A stretch of DNA of 64,000 nucleotides from Isoetes taiwanensis (lineage: Eukaryota > Streptophyta > Lycopodiopsida > Isoetales > Isoetaceae): assembly GCA_021234155.1 (NCBI GenBank), contig JAJEKV010000032.1, positions 14,028,283-14,092,282 of the forward strand, written 5' to 3'. This document shows positions 35,544 to 45,970 of this stretch, in pieces; the stretch's first letter is position 1, and each line of letters begins with the position of its first letter. The position numbers and the translations under genes are program-made. Under the pieces are notes generated by a model that saw only the letters and a list, made by a program, of their open reading frames with translations, was not told the DNA's origin and made no database searches.

Positions 35544-35866
35544 TGTCGAGATATATGATATCGAGATCACCATCTTGCCGCTAGACGTGATGTATCAGCA
35601 CTTACAGCACTTATAGCACTTTCGGCACATAAGTCTTTGACTAAGCACCTATGAGAGTCTAGCAACGGCCCACCACTTGTCATAATTAGCTATGGCATTA
35701 TTAGGAGTGGTTGGTGACGGGAGCAATTAATATTGCCTGCCCTTTGTATATCTTGTATTCTCACATACGTTTCAATACAATTCCTTTTTGCTTTTGTTTT
35801 GGGAGCTTGCGCTCTCGGATATTGGTGTGCATCCCCTTCTCTCCCTTTCTTGGTGCAACCTTGATA
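35544..35866 (+). repeat. 3' LTR of the copia element
   Basis: 323 bp, the same length as the 5' LTR. Differences include TAGCTTTTCGG/TAGCACTTTCGG, CCTTATCAGAG/CCTATGAGAG, TACGG/TATGG and GCACCCCC/GCATCCCC. Confidence 0.92.
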
Positions 35867-35871
35867 GTCGC

Positions 35872-38683
35872 GTTATCTTTGCCTTGAATACGGAATAATG
35901 TGTTAGGTACATTAATCTGTTATGCAATCATGGCAAAGATGTGTCGAAGAAGAATTCGAAATTTCCATTTGCTAGAGATATCTGGCATACACACATGTTT
36001 GGTTTAGCCTTTGTAATAAAAGTATGAGAATGACAGAATTATAGACCTTTGTCATCTTCTTTAGATCTATATATTTGAAGCTAGGTACTTTTTAATATTG
36101 TACATTTACAGGAAAAATTTGTATGGCATGCACAGCTGGATGGCCTTAGTGATGGCGATCTGGAGGAGGTGCCAAATATGGCAGTCCAGTCAATGTTCTG
36201 CTTATTCCCTAATAAAGAAATATACGAGTTCATGATTACAAAAGTGAAGGACCTACAAAAATGATTACTTGCTGGTGCATTCTCCCCTATCAGCCACTTG
36301 GGCTTTAGCACATGGCTGGAGGTATTTAAGAAATTAGATGAAAATAAGATGGTTGCAAATGAGTGTTTAGGCATTACAGATCAAGTGTTTGCCGAAACCC
36401 ATGAGATGTTAGCAGACAGAACGGATATGGATGATGTAGCATACGTCATTTTTGAAGTTGCAAGGTGGTACAAAGAATAGCATTGCTATTGAAGAACTTG
36501 GCACTCAAGGTTTTATTGATTACATACGTCAAGTTGAATTGGATCTTATGGAGAAAGAAAGTGAAGCTCAAGTAGTAAATATAAGTCAGGATGTTGTAAT
36601 AGGTTGACCTTGCAGAATTGCATTAGGTATAGGGGAGGAATTCTCACAGGGATTATGGCATAGCCAAAATTATGGTACTCTTGCCCCTATTAGCAAAAGA
36701 GCTTGATGACTAATCTAACTACGGAAGATTTGGCTTAAGTTGATAGTTCTGCCACTAATATGACCAAGCTCATTGACAAAGAAGAGTTTGTCTTCCCCAT
36801 TGGTGCATAATTCTTTGATAAGAGATGTCGGATTAACAAATGACTACCGCTTTATGTAAAAGCACGCATGGATTACAAGGATGTTGAGAGAAATTACCGT
36901 GCGTGGTGAAGTTTTAGCCCATATTTTTAATGTAGCTGTCAAAGCATGTCGATACTATTACTTGCTTCGACCAAAAGCGGTGCGGTTTGTACTTAATCAA
37001 TTGGAGCAGGTGTATCCAAGATACATACAAGCTGGTTGGATGGGGTCCTTTCTTTTCTTCATATAGTAGAATTTGAAATGGCCTGTTATGACTCAGCTTG
37101 CATACATGCAAGTCAAAGAGATGCAGGTTAAGATTACAAACAAGTTAGCTTCCAATTCACAATGTGATCTTAAAGCTTCATTTGAAGATATAACACTTGT
37201 AGAAGTATATGAAATTATGCTCAAGGACAAGAAGTTTCTTGCTAACAAGTTCAAATCAGTAACAATGAACATGTTATGTCATATTAGTCAAACAAATCAG
37301 CAAATGGAAGTGAATGCTACCTGCCACCTAGGGTTGCTAGATCTACTATTGATGTACCTTCAAAGGCAAATGATAGTATCATTAATCTGTCAGATCCGGT
37401 GGTATTATGTACCCTGGGTGAGAGCTCGGTTAACAAAGGTAACAAGCCAGAAGGGCTTCATAAATATCTGGTGGAGAAATCAGAAAGACTTCTCTATTGA
37501 ATTTACGATATAACATGACATTGATCTACAAGCCTTTGCATATATTTCTATTGTATGCACTATTCGGGCCCACTGATTGCCCATAGTGTTTTTATGAATT
37601 AGACTATATACTGAATAGTTTTGGCAGAATATATATTCTTAATTTTGATCTTTTTATAATATGCAGACCACTGGACATGTCTCACGTCCAGGAGATTGGG
37701 TGCTTGACGCTTTCTCTGGCTCTGGTACAACAATCACATATGCACTTAAAAGGGGCCGCAATTGTGTAGCCGTTGATATTGACAAGGAGGCTGTAAACTT
37801 TATCAAGATGAGATTGGTTGCTTTACCAACTCTACAAGACGAGAATCAAGAGTTAGGCACCAAATCTTCATCTGATTTTGACAAGATGACATCTTCAGAG
37901 ATACAGCCTCCGTTTACAAGCTCTCTGGACCTGCCACCTAGGGTTGCTAGATCTACTATTGATGTACCTTCAAAGGCAGATGATAGTATCATTAATCTGT
38001 CAGATCTGGTGGTATTATGTTCGGTTAACAAAGGTAACAAGCCAGAAGGGCTTCATAAATATCTGGTGGAGAAATCAGAAAGACTTCTCTATTGAATTTA
38101 CGATATAACATGACATTGATCTACAGGCCTTTGCATGTATTTCTGTTGTATGCACTATTCGGGCCCACTGATTGCCCATGGTGTTTTTATGAATTAGACT
38201 ATATACTGAATAGTTTTGGCAGAATATATATTCTTAATTTTGATCTTTTTATAATATGCAGACCACTGGACATGTTCTCACGTCCAGGAGATGACGCTTT
38301 CTCTGGCTCTGGTACAACAATCGCATATGCACTTAAAAAAAGGCCGCAATTGTGTAGGCGTTGATATTGACAAGGAGGCTGTAAACTTTATCAAGATGAG
38401 ATTGGTTGCTTTACCAACTCTACAAGACGAGAATCAAGAGTTAGGCACCAAATCTTCATCTGATTTTGACAAGATGACATCTTCAGAGATACAGCATCCG
38501 TTTACAAGCTCTCTGGACGATGAAGCTGCTTTTGCAGAGCTTAAAGAAGTAGCTCTAGCTACTATTCCTGAAGAAATTGTAGACACAGACAAGGGTAAAT
38601 CATCAGAAAAGGAGCAAATGACAGAGAAGGACCAAGCTGAGTCAAGCAAACAAAATGAGGAGGATTATGATTTGGACCTCTGA
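35872..38683 (+). pseudogene. DNA N4-cytosine/N6-adenine methyltransferase-like gene, copy 1, broken
   Basis: The last exon starts after TATGCAG (37,667 and again 38,262) and encodes FSRPGDWVLDAFSGSGTT-like sequence, then GRNCVAVDIDKEAVNFIKMR. This is motif X followed by motif I (FxGxG, AdoMet binding) of the N4/N6 DNA methylase family (Pfam N6_N4_Mtase). Just upstream, before an intron, lies KPEGLHKYLVEKSERLL, resembling the KP...L segment that precedes motif X. An acidic tail ends in EEDYDLDL at 38,683. Earlier exon-like stretches start at 36,112 (EKFVWHAQLDGLSDGDLEEV) but contain an in-frame TGA at 36,262 and a frameshift near 36,475. The catalytic motif IV (S/DPPY) was not found. The retained introns show a DNA-level copy. 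Substrate and activity are unknown. Confidence 0.6.
37321..38518 (+). repeat. Tandem duplication of about 610 bp inside methyltransferase copy 1
   Basis: Unit 1 (37,321-37,930) and unit 2 (37,931-38,518) both start CTGCCACCTAGGGTTGCTAG and end TTTACAAGCTCTCTGGAC. Each holds the end of one exon, an intron and the motif X/I exon. Unit 2 lacks about 15 bases near TTATGT...CGGTTAAC. Copy 2 of the gene has only one unit. The junction joins the two exons in frame. Confidence 0.9.
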
Positions 38684-38989
38684 CTTATCTTATGCAAATT
38701 ATTTATTGTTGACACCAAACTGTTGCCAAATTTGATGTACTAAAAGATTCAAAAAAATAATTATTATTCTTTCTACCTTATTTAGATGTCTTCGAATTCT
38801 TACTTTCGTAGATTGTATACTCATATCTAAATATTGCCATTTTCAAGTGCTCTTCTTTACAAAAACAAGAATGCCCCTTCAAAAGGACCCAAAATGCAGG
38901 AAAAAATAGTCTGAACCTTTTGATATTTTCAACTTCTTCCAAAAAAGGTCAATTTCCAAAGCATGGTGTTTTTTTAAAGGGGGTCTTTG

Positions 38990-39714
38990 AAAAGGGAGTG
39001 ATAGAACACTCCTCTTTAATTTGCAACTGTGTTACACGACCTTTAGTCTATGGACATGGCTCTAGGACATGACCATGTCATATATGGGTAGCATGTGATT
39101 AGTGCTAAGTTGGAGGGTTGCATATTCTAACATCCTCCCTCAATCTTGCAACTCAGTCATGATCCAAATCTACTTCATACCGAAGAATGTGATTCATTCT
39201 TCTATGTCTTGGATCATGTCTTGCATCTAACTAGTATGTTCTCATTTCTGGAACTTGTATTGAAATTAATCTTCTTTGCCTTTCTGCTCTCCAAACTAGA
39301 GTATGCTTGCTCATGCAAGCGATTAGTAAATCAATTAAGATAAGCTTCTTCATATTAGTGATTAGAATCATTTGTGCATATCTGATCCATGTTTACCACG
39401 TTATTTGATGACTGTATGCTTGGCTCATAGATCTGCTACTTAAGTTCTTTATAGTATGTTCTTTCAATATGAAATATGTGCTCAAATTTGCTGTATTGAA
39501 ACTCTTTCCTTGTGCTTTGCACCTTTTTATAAGTGGGCCTACCCCTTGTTGTGCATGTATGTAATATTGGAATGTATTGCTCATATTCATTATTCCCTCC
39601 CTTGAGCAACAAGAGTCCAAACACATATTCTGCAAGATGGTGTTTTGGCCAAGTGCATCTTCTTTTGCTTTTCCTTTTAAGATTATAGCAGTACCTCGTG
39701 AGCATATATCTCCA
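38990..39714 (-). mobile_element. Fragment of an LTR element: LTR piece, polypurine tract and 3' internal sequence
   Basis: On the minus strand a TGTTAGAATATGCAACC LTR start (39,132) is preceded by the purine tract GATTGAGGGAGGA (39,133-39,145) and non-coding internal sequence. The LTR piece is related to 49,160-49,377. No pol motif was recognised in the internal part. It forms the 3' flank of the methyltransferase-like copy and was duplicated with it. Confidence 0.55.
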
Positions 39715-40527
39715 TCTACATCAGTCTCCTTTTGGCTTCACTTACCTTGAGCCCTCCCTTCATCTCAGGATCTTCAATTGCAGCAGTAGCAATGTCTTCT
39801 GCTTCAAATACTATCTCAAATGTGTCACCAATTGGATTATTTGCAATATCTGTTATCCTATAATTGCATTCTAGAAGTGCGCCTTCAGACATGAATTATC
39901 CTTAGTAGTAGCAGATTAGACCCATTGAATTCTTCTACATGCTAAGCCTCTGAATTTTCTAAATGATAACCTGGGGCCTGCCGCTTCTCTACATCTTTTC
40001 CAGAACCATGCATCCTTGCAAGTTTGTGCACATGTATCATTTCTGGCTGGTTCTGCATAGTCTGGCATCTTCAATGAGATTTTCTACCATCAACAGCTCT
40101 GCTCCATCTGCAACAGTTTTTCATTGCCAACAACTCTAATAGGTCTTCTTCGGCATTTCTTGGCATTTGTTCAACAACCAATTCTTGGAACGATCCTTTT
40201 AGAATAGCATTATGTGCTTCAACCGTCTCCAATTAGTGGTGCCCACTTCTCTATCTAGGCATCAATTTCTCTGTAAATTTCTCCTTGGTTTGCTTCTTCA
40301 TTAATTCCAAGACCCATAAATGAATTTGCTTGGTTGTGCCTATGGGCTTCTGAACATTGCTTCCATTTTATCACCACTGCCTATAAGATCCCAAAAATCG
40401 ACCCAATTAAGCCTTTGGCTATATTCTGACCACCATCGGCTTCTATCTATAACCAAAAGATCTGCATGATCTTCATCAGTATCTAAAATATTGACAAGGG
40501 CAATGCAATCTTGTGGTGTGGACATTA
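39715..40527 (-). other. Unassigned sequence with short open stretches
   Basis: The minus strand has a 61-codon frame (40,340-40,525) beginning MSTPQDCIALVNILDTDEDH and continuing with a Trp-rich segment. Further left the strand keeps readable but broken coding-like stretches. No family was recognised. It could be exons of a degenerate gene or part of an unknown element. Confidence 0.3.
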
Positions 40528-40625
40528 AATCACCTCCAGCGACCTCCCTAGCTTAGATTCAACTGTTCTACGTCAGCTTAGCCCAACGACCTTCCTCAAC
40601 CATCTAGAAATTAGATAGGTTACGT
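40528..40625 (+). repeat. Fragment of the non-autonomous LTR family found at 45,971-48,811
   Basis: About 98 bases starting AAATCACCTCCAGCGACC align with 46,271-46,384 in the first LTR of that element and with 48,205-48,305 in the second. It abuts the minus-strand LINE. Confidence 0.7.
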
Positions 40626-42735
40626 AATCGAGCATATCGCTCTCGTGATATGGGCAAATTATTTGGGCGATCGGAGGGCATGCCATTCATCCTCAATGGC
40701 TACGGTGGCAACTTGGCAAAGCCTTTGCTCTCGTGCTTCGAGCCCAATGTCTGTTTCAATGCGGATCGATGTATGTGTACCGTCGCGAATGGAAGCTATA
40801 AGTCTGCGTTTCTTCATGGGCAGCTGGGTGTACAAGTACTGGTGTGGGCCTCCCGTGAGCCTAGGATTGACTTGCGGCTAATAGTGTGCCAGCTTAACGT
40901 GCGTCAGAGCATCTGCATCCCAAAGCTTGTGAAGGAAAGTAGCATCTAGGTGCGGCTTAAGTGCCTTGTGATCTTTCTTTGTCCTCACATGTACGCAGCA
41001 TCTATTTGCTGTACACTAGCGTGAGAACCAGCGAGCTTGCTTTTCCTTCTAGCGAGATTTGGTGCGTTGGGGACCCATCGCCATCGCCAAAGCAAGGTTG
41101 GGCAAACGCGTGTATCAGCCATAGCGACCACCTACGGAAGTAAATGATATGACATTCCAATGCAGCCCGTTGAAGGGGTAGCAAGCCTGTCTCTCTGGAG
41201 TAGGATCACGGTATGCAAGCGTGGACTTCACCCCAAGGGCTCGTGCCAAGAAGGCCTTACGCACGCACCGCCGAGGTCATTCGGTGTTGAGGGATATCTT
41301 TGGACCCCACACTTCTGGCCCATACAAAGGACCGGCTCGACCAAGGCCGAAACAAGTGTGATTGGTGGCCCTGGGCATACAACTCGCCTTTGTGGTCATT
41401 TGTTACGCATGGCATATGGTGCTTTCCAACCCGCCGTGACCCGCAACCCCGATGGCGGCATCCCAATGGGTGGTAGTTGAGAACTTCGATCCCTAAGTAC
41501 TTGTAGGTCGGAGCCACCTCTACATCTTGTCCACGGTAAGTGAATGAGGGAAGCCTTGGTCGACGGGATGATGAAACTAGCGGCACCCTAGTTTTGGCCA
41601 AGTTAACTTCGCATGCCGGTGAATCGGCAAAAAGTGTCAAGAGCATCCGGTGGCGTTGCATGTCCTCACGGAGTATAGGCGGGAGGTTGACATCATCAGC
41701 ATATATGAGTTGCGAATGTGTGTGATGCATGAGATGTGCCGCCCCACCTCCATGCTCGAGAGCCAATCTTCGGTTGGTCAATGTATAGGCCAAAGAGTGT
41801 GGGGGAGAGGGGGCAACCCTGACGCACTCCAATACTACTAATTATTGGCTGTCCTGACGATGTGATATGGCATGAGCATGCCTCGTATAGCCTATATACT
41901 GCATTCTTCAAGTCAAGGGGGGTCCCCAGCTGCCGCAGTCTGTCCCATAGCCTGTCGCGGGGCACTGTGTTAAAAGCTTTTGCAAAATCCACGAAACAAC
42001 AGTACAGGTTTTGCTGGCGATTCCTGCTATCCTTAATCAATGTGCGCAGAGTGAAGATATGATCAATAGTGGAATGCCTAGGCCGGAAACCTACCTGTGT
42101 AAGAGCTCGCACATCTGCCTCCTCTGCCCATATTGTCAGCCGCTGCTCAAGGATGCCAGCCAACAGTTTTGCAAAGAGAGAGCTGGCCATAATAGTACTG
42201 TAGTTGGCTGGGCATTGAGGGTCCCCTGCCTTGTATATGGGCACAACTCTACTAGTGGTCCACTGTGGAGGGAAGCCTTCTTGCAATGTTTTATTGAACA
42301 ATGACGTGAGGACAGGCACCAGTGGAGGCCCAGCCCATTTCAGAAGTTCCGCCTGCATGCCATCTAAATCTCCTGCCTTCCCATTAGCTAGATGTTGTAG
42401 GCCCATGATGACATCCCCTTCTGCGATGACCAGAGCCATGCCTATCTGTGGAGGGACTGGTGTCCGGCCCCCGAGCGGGTCGTAAAGCTGTTGCAAGTAA
42501 TATACCCATTGCTCCAAGGTGATGTTCCCTGTGGGCTGTGCAGTCTTGCTCAAGACCCTTCTCGAGAATGTCTTGGGGAGCCGATCCGGGGAGACCAAAC
42601 ATCATTTGTTGATGCTCGCAAGGTATCCGCTTTCTTGTTCTTGAGAAAGGAGTGGTATTGAGTGATGGTCTATGGCCGGGAGGTGGGATCAGTGACTTGC
42701 CGGAGTGTGCATTTGAGCTCCCGACACTCATTGTA
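40626..42735 (-). pseudogene. LINE reverse transcriptase, minus strand, truncated and frameshifted
   Basis: From right to left: a 300-codon open stretch (41,696-42,598) with HLANGKAGDLDGMQAELLKW, YKAGDPQCPANYSTIMASSL, FVDFAKAFNTVPRDRLWDRL and GVRQGCPLSPTLFGLYID, then the active site IYADDVNL at 41,692-41,703 and VAPTYKYLGIEV near 41,500. The C-terminal part (40,650-41,450) matches the plus-strand LINE at 49,783-50,800. It stops at the left inside the C-terminal Cys/His motif, so both ends are truncated. Its RT differs from the LINE at 20,994, so it is another family. Confidence 0.85.
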
Positions 42736-42741
42736 ATAAAA

Positions 42742-44829
42742 TAAATACTATAGAGTCTATGAGAATGACATGATTATAGATTTTTGTCATCTTCTTTAGA
42801 TCTATATATTTGAAGCTAGGTACTTTTTAATATTGTACATTTACAGGGAAAATTTGTATGGCATGCACAGCTGGATGGCCTTAGTGATGGCGATCTGGAG
42901 AAGGTGCCAAATATGACAGTCCAGTCAATATTCTGCTTATTCCCTAATAAAGAAATATACGAGTTCATGATTACAAAAGTGAAGGACCTACAAAAATGAT
43001 TACTTGCTGGTGCATTCTCCCCTATCAGCCACTTGGGCTTTAGCACATGGCTGGAGGTATTTAAGAAATTAGATGAAAATAAGATGGCTGCAAATGAGTG
43101 TTTAGGCATTACAGATCAAGTGTTTGCCGAAACCCATGAGATGTTAGCAGACAGAACGGATATGGATGATGTAGCATACGTCATTTTTGAAGTTGCAAGG
43201 TGGTACAAAGAATAGCATTGCTATTGAAGAACTTGGCACTCAAGGTTTTATTGATTACATACGTCAAGTTGAATTGGATCTTATGGAGAAAGAAAGTGAA
43301 GCTCAAGTAGTAAATATAAGTCCGGATGTTGTAATCAGGTTGACCTTGCAGAATTGCATTAGGTATAGGGGAGGAATTCTCACAGGGATTATGGCATAGC
43401 CAAAATTATGGTACTCTTGCCCCTATTAGCAAAAGAGCTTGATGACTAATCTAACTGCAGAAGATTTGGCTTAAGTTGATAGTTCTGCCACTAATATGAC
43501 CAAGCTCATTGACAAAGAAGAGTTTGTCTTCCCCATTGGTACGCAATTCTTTGATAAGAGATGTCAGATTAACAAATGACTACCGCTTTATGTAAAAGCA
43601 CACATGGATTACAAGGATGTTGAGAGAAATTACTCGTACGTGGTGAAGTTCTAGCCCATATTTTAAATGTAACTGTCAAGCATGTGCTGATACTATTACT
43701 TGGTTCGACCAAGCGGTCTGGTTTGTACTTAATCACCTGGAGCAGCTGTATCCAAGATACATACAAGCTGGTTGGATGGGGTCCTTTCTTTTCTTCATAT
43801 AGTAGAATTTGAAATGGCCTGTTATGACTCAGCTTGCATACATGCAAGTCAAAGAGATGCAGGTTAAGATTACAAACAAGTTAGCTTCCAATTCACAATG
43901 TGATCTTAAAGCTTCATTTGAAGATATAACACTTGTAGAAGTATATGAAATTATGCTCAAGGACAAGAAGTTTCTTGCTAACAAGTTCAAAGGCAGTAAC
44001 AATGAACATGTTATGTCATATCAGTCAAACAAATCAGCAAATGGAAGTGAATGCTACCTGCCACCTAGGGTTGCTAGAACCACTATTGATGTACCTTCAA
44101 AGGCAAATGATAGTATCATTAATCTGTCAGATCCGGTGGTATTATGTACCCTGGGTGAGAGCTCGGTTAACAAAGGTAACAAGCCAGAAGGGCTTCATAA
44201 GTATCTGGTGGAGAAATCAGAAAGACTTCTCTATTGAACTTACGATATAACATGACATTGATCTACATGCCTTTGCATGTATTTCTGTTGTATGCACTAT
44301 TCGGGCCCATTGATTGCCCATAGTGTTTTTATGAATTAGACTATATACTGAATAGTTTTGGTAGAATATATATTCTTAATTTTGATCTTTTTATAATATG
44401 CAGACCACTGGACATGTTCTCACGTCCAGGAGATTGGGTGTTTGACGCTTTCTCTGGCTCTGGTACAACAATCGCATATGCACTTAAAAAGGGCCGCAAT
44501 TGTGTAGCCGTTGATATTGACAAGGGGGCTGTAAACTTTATCAAGATGAGATTGGCTGCTTTACCAACTCTCATGAGAATCAAGAGTTAGGCACCAAATC
44601 TTCATTTGATTTTGACAAGATGACATCTTCAGAGATACAGCCTCCGTTTACAAGCTCTCTGGACGATGAAGCTGCTTTTGCAGAACTTAAAGAAGTAGCT
44701 CTGGCTACTATTCCTGAAGAAATTGTAGACAGATACAAGGGTAAATCATCAGAAAAGGAGCAAACGACAGAGAAGGACCAAGCTGAGATAAGCAAACAAA
44801 ATGAGGAGGACTATGATTTGGACCTCTGA
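42742..44829 (+). pseudogene. DNA N4/N6-methyltransferase-like gene, copy 2, broken
   Basis: The final exon starts at 44,404 after TATGCAG and encodes FSRPGDWVFDAFSGSGTT, with motif I at 44,450-44,470, then NCVAVDIDK and the acidic tail ending EEDYDLDL at 44,829. The preceding exon lies in an open frame of 142 codons (43,809-44,237) ending in KPEGLHKYLVEKSERLLY. The same in-frame TGA after VKDLQK (near 42,997) and the same frameshift after ARWYK as in copy 1 are present, so those lesions predate the duplication or lie in unrecognised introns. A deletion near 44,572 shifts the frame after RLAALPTL. Motif IV was not found. It is most likely a pseudogene of an active gene elsewhere. Confidence 0.6.
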
Positions 44830-45129
44830 CTTGTCTTATGCTATATTATTTATTGTTGACACCAAACTGTTGCCAAATTTGATGTACTAAAAGATTCAAA
44901 AAAATAATTATTATTCTTTCTACCTTATTTAGATGTCTTCGAATTCTTACTTTCGTAGATTGTATACTCATGTCTAAATATTGCCATTTTCAAGTGCTCT
45001 TCTTTACAAAAACAAGAATGTCCCTTCAAAAAGACCCAAAATGCAGGAAAACATAATCTGAACCTTTTGATATTTCCAACTTCTTCCAAAAAGGGTCAAT
45101 TTCCAGGTGTTTTTTTTAAGGGGATCTTT

Positions 45130-45864
45130 GAAACGGGAGTGATAGAACACTCCCCTTTAATTTGCAACTGTGTTACACGACCTTTAGTCTATGGACATGG
45201 CTCTAGGACACGATCATGTCATATATGAGTAGCATGTGATTAGTGCTAAGTTGGAGGGTTGCATATTCTAACATCCTCCCTCAATCTTGCAACTCAGTCA
45301 TGATCCAAATCTACTTCATACCGAAGAATGTGATTCATTCTTCTATGTCTTGGATCATGTCTTGCATCTAACTATTCTGGAACTTGTATTGAAATTAATC
45401 TTCTTTGCCTTTCTGCTCTCCAAACTAGAGTATGCTTGCTCATGCAAGCGATTAGTAAATCAATTAAGATAAGCTTCTTCATATTAGTGATTAGAACTGT
45501 TGTGCATATACAGTCCATGTTTACCACGTTATTTGATGATTGTATGCTTGGCTCATAGATCTGCTACTTAAGTTCTTTATATTATGTTCTTTCAATATGA
45601 AATATGTGCTCAAATTTGCTGTATTGAAACTCCTTCCTTGTGCTTTGCACATTTTTATAAGTGGGCCTACCCCTTGTTGTGCATGTATGTAATATTGGAA
45701 TGTATTGCTCATATTCATTATTCCCTTCCTTGAGCAACAAGAGTCCAAACACATATTCTGCAAGATGGTGTTTTGGCCAAGTGCATCTTCTTTTGCTTTT
45801 CCTTTTAAGATTATAAATGCATTGAAAATTATAGCGATTACCTCGTGAGCATATATATCTCCAT
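45130..45864 (-). mobile_element. Second copy of the LTR-element fragment
   Basis: Same content as 38,990-39,714: LTR start on the minus strand at 45,273, purine tract at 45,274-45,286, then non-coding internal sequence. It was duplicated together with the methyltransferase-like gene. Confidence 0.55.
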
Positions 45865-45970
45865 GGCAAAGCATTGTTCGCAATAATATATGTGTCCTCG
45901 AAACCGGCTGCGGCTATTTATTTTTCAATTTCACACCTCTTCTTATCTCGAAGTTCTGTTAGATCCCATC

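Larger units (their letters stand above)
30971..35866 (+). mobile_element. Young Ty1/copia LTR retrotransposon, 4.9 kb
   Basis: Two 323-bp LTRs differ at about five positions (roughly 98% identical). They are followed or preceded by an initiator-Met type primer site and a polypurine tract, and are flanked by GTCGC. The gene order gag, protease, integrase, RT, RNase H defines Ty1/copia. Despite the near-identical LTRs the pol frame has several shifts, many at places where CTG or CAG would be expected, which is unusual for a young copy. Confidence 0.93.
36000..39714 (+). repeat. Segmental duplication, copy 1 (copy 2 at 42,742-45,864)
   Basis: The two blocks align from about ATGAGAATGACA through the methyltransferase-like exons and introns to the 3' LTR-derived sequence around CCTCGTGAGCATATA. 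Copy 1 is longer because of a 610-bp internal duplication. Most differences between copies are single bases, and many of those that change length fall on CAG/CTG sites (for example AATCAGG/AATAGG, CTGCAG/CTACG). Confidence 0.88.
42742..45864 (+). repeat. Segmental duplication, copy 2
   Basis: Second copy of 36,000-39,714. Its left limit coincides with the right end of the minus-strand LINE, and its right limit lies near CGTGAGCATATATATCTCC, after which the copies differ. Confidence 0.88.

Noticed and set aside
37667-38683. Bacterial contamination as the source of the methyltransferase motifs
   Set aside because: The exons are bordered by AG acceptors and long AT-rich introns, are duplicated with plant retroelement DNA, and lie inside a continuous stack of plant TEs.
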